Assembly (NCBI GenBank): GCA_021806125.1
Contig: JAJZYC010000052.1
Span: forward strand, 1-9,218
DNA length: 9,218 nt
From: a bacterium
GTDB taxonomy: Bacteria; SZUA-79; Acidulodesulfobacterales; Acidulodesulfobacteraceae
Direction: 5' to 3'
Below are positions 6,495 to 9,218 of this stretch, one piece after another. Each line of letters opens with the position of its first letter. The first letter of the stretch is position 1. A program made the position numbers and the translations under genes. The notes below the pieces were generated by a model. The model saw nothing but the letters and a program-made list of their open reading frames with translations, did not search any database and was not told the origin of the DNA.

Positions 6495-6652
6495 TAATCC
6501 CGATTTAGAAATTTATTTTCTGGATTCCCGCTTTCGCGGGAATGACAATTAAGGAATTTAACTTTTCACCTAACGGGTGTCATTCCCGCGAAAGCGGGAA
6601 TCCAGATTTACTTAGCATTGGAATATATAAATATTTTTCTAAATCGGGATTA
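6495..6652. mobile_element. Nested palindromic element, MITE-like, 158 bp
   Basis: Outer arms of 17 bases match perfectly in inverted orientation: TAATCCCGATTTAGAAA at 6495-6511 and its complement at 6636-6652. Inside lies a second perfect inverted pair of 29 bases (6519-6547 and 6578-6606). Each inner arm is itself a small hairpin with ATTCCCGC/GCGGGAAT stems around a TTTC or GAAA loop. The element begins TA-ATCCC and ends GGGAT-TA, so a TA target duplication of the IS630/mariner kind is possible. It has no coding capacity. The inner text resembles widely dispersed ATTCCCGC-type intergenic repeats. As RNA it would form a long hairpin after the phosphoribosyltransferase gene and may also limit transcription, though no T-run follows. 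Confidence 0.72.
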
Positions 6653-6668
6653 CGGATGAAAATCGGAT

Positions 6669-6697
6669 TTGAAATTTTATAGCTTTTATTGTTTAAT
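6669..6697 (+). promoter_or_regulatory. Possible promoter for the DUF59 gene
   Basis: TTGAAA (6669-6674) and TTTAAT (6692-6697) are 17 bases apart in the AT-rich stretch between the palindromic element and the DUF59 gene. The -10 deviates from consensus and the region is so AT-rich that chance matches are expected. The rest of this 337-base gap (6457-6793) holds the palindrome and no gene. Confidence 0.35.
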
Positions 6698-6793
6698 TGT
6701 GATTAAAGTCAATTTAATTTAGTTTTAAATTTGATAAACTTTATATTAAAGGAAGTAAACGGAAGATTATAAATTTTAATATAGGAGTTTATC

Positions 6794-7102
6794 ATGGCAG
6801 AATTTAACGAAAACGATGTCCTTGAAAAATTAAAAGGCATTATAGACCCGGAGCTTGAAGTAAATATAGTTGACCTGGGGCTGGTATATAAAATAAATTT
6901 AAATGAAAACGGCGGCGTCGGCCTCGATATGACTTTAACGGCAAAAGGCTGTCCTATAAGCAGCGTCATAAAATACGAGGTCGAGGAGGCTTTAAAAAGC
7001 ATTCCGGGCGTTAACGCCGTAACGGTAAATTTTGTTTGGGAGCCGGAATGGAACCCTTCGATGATAAAATCCGAAGCCCTAAAAAGACTTAAAACCCATT
7101 GA
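6794..7102 (+). CDS. sufT: DUF59 / MIP18 family Fe-S assembly protein (SufT-like)
   Basis: A 102-residue single-domain protein covering the whole DUF59 (FeS_assembly_P) fold. Motifs in order: IIDPELEVNIVDLGLVY (16-32), LTAKGCPIS (48-56) with the conserved cysteine C53, and VWEPEWNPSM (81-90). Family members help maturation of Fe-S proteins (SufT, eukaryotic MIP18) or, as PaaD, of the phenylacetyl-CoA oxygenase. No paa genes are seen here, so the SufT-like role is preferred; the size also matches stand-alone bacterial SufT proteins. AGGAG (6783-6787) lies 6 bases before the ATG. The next gene on the same strand starts 90 bases later and may be co-transcribed. No suf operon genes lie in the window, so its client protein is open; the neighbouring heme-copper-like and DUF2249 genes are the nearest hint. 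Confidence 0.88.
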   Translation: MAEFNENDVLEKLKGIIDPELEVNIVDLGLVYKINLNENGGVGLDMTLTAKGCPISSVIKYEVEEALKSIPGVNAVTVNFVWEPEWNPSMIKSEALKRLKTH

Positions 7103-7192
7103 GCAAGTTTAAGTCCGCGCGCATTATTCATTAAGCGGCAAGCAGTAAGTTGTGTTGATAAATAATAAACAATAAAAAAGGACGGTTAGCAT

Positions 7193-8440
7193 ATGAACGC
7201 AACAGACAGTTCAATCGAAATATCCCTGAAACATATAAAAACCGCGCTTATTTTCCTGCCGGTTTTTTTTGTTTTAATGTTTTTGGATTCTAAAAGTTTT
7301 AACGAATATTTTTTTATGAATTATAAAATAATCGCCCTGACGCACGTATTTACGCTGGGATTCCTGCTTATGGTAATTATGGGGGCTTCTTATATGCTTT
7401 TGCCGGTGGCGCTCGGCGTAAAAATCGCTTACGAAAAGCTTTTTTTCCCGGTTTATTACGCATATGTAATTTCTTTATTGCTGTTCGTTATCGGAATGCA
7501 TTATCTTTCGGGCGCTATGATAGCCGCAGGCGGCATCCTTCTGTTTGCTTCGGTTTTGGTTTATAACTTAAACGTGCTTCTAAGTTTGAAAAAGGTAAAA
7601 AAGTGGGATTATTCCTCCGCCGGAATCGCTTTTGCGTATTCGTATCTTTTTGCCGGATTGTCCATAGGATTATATCTGGCTTTATCGTTTTATTTTAAAA
7701 TAGGGCTCAATATTTACGACGTATTGCAGGACCATATTTATGTTATGTTTATAGGCTTTGCCGCCATGCTTTTTATAGCCGTTTCATACAGACTGCTTCC
7801 CATGTTTTATATGACTAAAACCCCGGATAATTTATACTGGAAAACCGATTTAACCGCCGTTAATGCAGGCATCTTAGCGATAATCGCGTCTTCGTTTTTC
7901 GGTCACGGCTCGGCCGCGCATATTTATCTTAACCTCGCCGGAGGGTGGCTGTTGGGATTGGGCATTCTTTTATACTGCTATATATTTTTTAATCTTATGC
8001 TGAAAAGGCTCAAGAAAAAGTTCGACATTACCACTTTTTATCTGTTTGCGGGTATCGTATTTCTTATAATTGCGACGCTTATTGGCCTGTTTATAATTAC
8101 CGTTCCGCAGGAAAAATTAAATATGTTCGGCGGTATAAACGGCGTATATTACGTATTCGGCTTTCTGGGACTGTTCGGTTTTGCGGGAATGGTAATCATC
8201 GGGTTCCTGCATAAAATATTTCCTTTTTTGATAAGCCTTAAGGTATTCGAAAAGGCAAAAAAAGGAGCTTACGGAAAACTGTTTTCGGATTTAAAGACTA
8301 AATATTTCGAATACGTAATATTCGCGCTGTTTCTGGCAGGTTCTATTCTTTGGATATTTTATTTAATTCAGCTCGCCGCCGCGGTTCTTTTTGCCGCGTC
8401 TATACTGCTCCTGTTTCATATATTTTCTATGGGCTGGTAA
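7193..8440 (+). CDS. 12-TM heme-copper oxidase subunit I-like / NnrS-like membrane protein
   Basis: A 415-residue protein, almost entirely hydrophobic, with about twelve predicted membrane segments (near 16-31, 47-73, 84-105, 107-131, 144-168, 179-204, 221-238, 243-267, 281-304, 316-346, 371-390 and 391-411). A GFxxM...P pattern recurs three times with the Gly-to-Pro distance always 15: G56-P71, G188-P203 and G329-P344. This matches the threefold four-helix pseudo-symmetry known for heme-copper oxidase subunit I. Histidines near membrane segments are H51, H103, H181, H238, H243, H340 and H409; H51 and H181 lie where low-spin heme and copper ligands might be. The usual double histidines of true oxidases are not seen, so catalysis of oxygen reduction is doubtful. 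Alternatives are an NnrS-type nitric-oxide-response protein or an unrelated transporter. AAGGA (7178-7182) precedes the ATG. Confidence 0.62.
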   Translation: MNATDSSIEISLKHIKTALIFLPVFFVLMFLDSKSFNEYFFMNYKIIALTHVFTLGFLLMVIMGASYMLLPVALGVKIAYEKLFFPVYYAYVISLLLFVIGMHYLSGAMIAAGGILLFASVLVYNLNVLLSLKKVKKWDYSSAGIAFAYSYLFAGLSIGLYLALSFYFKIGLNIYDVLQDHIYVMFIGFAAMLFIAVSYRLLPMFYMTKTPDNLYWKTDLTAVNAGILAIIASSFFGHGSAAHIYLNLAGGWLLGLGILLYCYIFFNLMLKRLKKKFDITTFYLFAGIVFLIIATLIGLFIITVPQEKLNMFGGINGVYYVFGFLGLFGFAGMVIIGFLHKIFPFLISLKVFEKAKKGAYGKLFSDLKTKYFEYVIFALFLAGSILWIFYLIQLAAAVLFAASILLLFHIFSMGW

Positions 8441-8458
8441 AAAAAGGCAAACCACCCC

Positions 8459-8498
8459 GTCAGGCAAAGCCTGACACCCCTCCTTAGTAAAGGAGGGG
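8459..8498. repeat. Two adjacent hairpins between convergent genes
   Basis: GTCAGGC (8459-8465) pairs with GCCTGAC (8469-8475) around AAA, and CCCCTCCTT (8477-8485) pairs with AAGGAGGGG (8490-8498) around AGTA. The pair starts 18 bases after the stop of the plus-strand membrane gene and ends 66 bases beyond the stop of the minus-strand DUF2249 gene. On the minus strand a run of Ts follows the second hairpin, but only after a G-rich spacer of about ten bases. So it could act as a weak terminator there; on the plus strand no T-run follows. It also resembles dispersed intergenic palindromes found in multiple genomic copies. Confidence 0.55.
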
Positions 8499-8564
8499 AA
8501 TTAAAAAGACAACAGCCATATTATTTTATTGACACCGTTATTTTTTTAGCTATAAGCCGGTTAA

Positions 8565-9104
8565 TTATCTCCAAATCTTTATGGTATAAAGGTCGTCGCC
8601 GGTTTCTTCCGTCAAGAATTTATACCCGGCGTCTTTTAGTCTGGGGTATAAATGTATCGGCTTCCTTTCATGGATTATATGAAGGGCGGCATCGCCTCCC
8701 AAGCCTTCGAGCGTAGAGAATATTTTAAGAAGCGGCTGAGGCGGTTCCAGCCCTCTTACGTCGAGTTCCACGATATTCTGTTTGTGGGCAAGGTTTTTTA
8801 AATCTTCGTCGCCGAATTGATTTTCGTCGGCTTCTTCGGAAACTTTGACGGGTTTTGCCTCCGCACTGCTCCTGAAAAAGATTATCTCGAATCCCTCTGC
8901 AACTTTATCGGTTATATGCTCGAACCCTTTGTTTTTTAAAACCGAATAAAGCGGGAAAGGTTCGAAGCTGTTTATTAAATCCAGGGCTTCTCCGTCTTTT
9001 AATTTATTTACCGCTTCCATAATTTTTTTAAAAGGGTCCGCTCCGTTTTTAATGTCTTCCCTGACGTCGAGTTTGATTCTTTTTAAATCGTCTATATTTT
9101 GCAT
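8565..9104 (-). CDS. Tandem DUF2249 domain protein (TusA-like fold)
   Basis: A 179-residue soluble protein built of two DUF2249 units. Unit 1 spans about residues 10-78 (KLDVRED, then SFEPFPLYSVL); unit 2 spans about 111-179 (ELDVRGLEPPQPLLKI, then ERKPIHLYPRL). They are joined by a charged linker (79-108) rich in Glu, Asp and Lys. Unit 2 keeps the LDVRGLxPPxP signature; unit 1 has lost the PP motif (NGADPFKKI), so the halves have diverged. No cysteine is present, so a TusA-style persulfide relay is unlikely. DUF2249 proteins are often encoded near hemerythrins, denitrification and nitric-oxide genes, but the biochemical role is unsettled. AGAGGT (9111-9116 on the plus strand, minus sense) lies 6 bases before the ATG. 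A same-strand gene ends 56 bases upstream, suggesting an operon. Confidence 0.85.
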   Translation of the reverse strand: MQNIDDLKRIKLDVREDIKNGADPFKKIMEAVNKLKDGEALDLINSFEPFPLYSVLKNKGFEHITDKVAEGFEIIFFRSSAEAKPVKVSEEADENQFGDEDLKNLAHKQNIVELDVRGLEPPQPLLKIFSTLEGLGGDAALHIIHERKPIHLYPRLKDAGYKFLTEETGDDLYTIKIWR

Positions 9105-9160
9105 GATTTTACCTCTTTTGTATTTATATTAATTTTTTTAAATGGGTACCTCTAATTTAT

Positions 9161-9218
9161 TTAATTAATTTCCAGTATCTTTTTCATAATATTACGCTTT
9201 TCGTCCTGAGTCAGATGC
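9161..9218 (-). CDS. 3' end of an unidentified minus-strand gene (truncated by window edge)
   Basis: Reading from the right edge on the minus strand, an open frame gives HLTQDEKRNIMKKILEIN and stops at TAA (9163-9161). It is only 18 residues, charged and helical-looking, and too short for a family call. Same orientation and a 56-base gap to the DUF2249 start make a shared transcript plausible. The coding call depends on the frame continuing beyond the window. Confidence 0.45.
   Translation of the reverse strand, partial: HLTQDEKRNIMKKILEIN

Noticed and set aside
6495..6652. CRISPR-like or riboswitch reading of the repeated ATTCCCGC units
   Set aside because: The copies are inverted rather than direct, there are no regular spacers, and no riboswitch core is recognisable; a palindromic mobile element explains the symmetry better.
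6697..6712. TTG...CAA inverted half-sites resembling an FNR/DNR box before the DUF59 gene
   Set aside because: The site is 16 bases rather than 14 and the half-sites (TTGTGA and TTGACT) match only in TTG; chance is likely in such AT-rich text.

Overview
This is a moderately AT-rich bacterial window holding mostly metabolic and membrane functions. The gene starts have Shine-Dalgarno sites, the tRNA gene encodes its own CCA, and two sigma70-type promoters are visible. Polyamine synthesis through a pyruvoyl-type arginine decarboxylase, a single-domain DUF59 protein, a DUF2249 protein and a heme-copper-oxidase-like membrane protein together suggest a free-living anaerobic or microaerophilic Gram-negative lineage. 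A deltaproteobacterium-like candidate phylum or an Aquificota-like group would fit, but the sequence alone does not settle the taxon.

Left part (1-1722, plus strand): a polyamine operon. It runs from the 3' end of speE (spermidine synthase) through speB (agmatinase) to pdaD (pyruvoyl-dependent arginine decarboxylase, GTG start). Together these convert arginine to agmatine to putrescine to spermidine. The gene order is the reverse of the reaction order. The decarboxylated S-adenosylmethionine that SpeE needs must come from a gene outside the window.

Middle left (1723-4721, plus strand): a 179-bp gap with direct and inverted repeats, then three tightly packed genes. These are an LPG-synthase/flippase-like membrane protein (TTG start), a MurG-like GT-B glycosyltransferase (ATGA overlap) and a GT2 glycosyltransferase. 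They look like one cassette for building or moving a lipid-linked glycan. The cassette meets a convergent Bax-inhibitor-1/YccA-family gene (4722-5426, minus) with directly abutting stop codons and no visible terminator.

Centre (5427-6793): the Bax-inhibitor-1 gene has a near-consensus promoter (TTGAAA-17-TATAAT). tRNA-Lys(CTT) follows on the minus strand with its own promoter (TTGACT-18-TATAAT). On the plus strand is a COG1926-type phosphoribosyltransferase. The 337-bp gap after it is largely a 158-bp nested palindrome, 6495-6652, that looks like a non-autonomous mobile element.

Right part (6794-9218): a SufT/MIP18 (DUF59) gene and a 12-TM heme-copper-oxidase/NnrS-like gene on the plus strand, then a convergent two-domain DUF2249 gene and the tail of another gene on the minus strand. 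Paired hairpins lie between the convergent genes. The co-location hints at a nitric-oxide, Fe-S or redox stress function. This is the most interesting functional hypothesis in the window, but it rests on family associations. I saw no CRISPR array, phage genes, complete insertion sequence or clear-cut new defence system.
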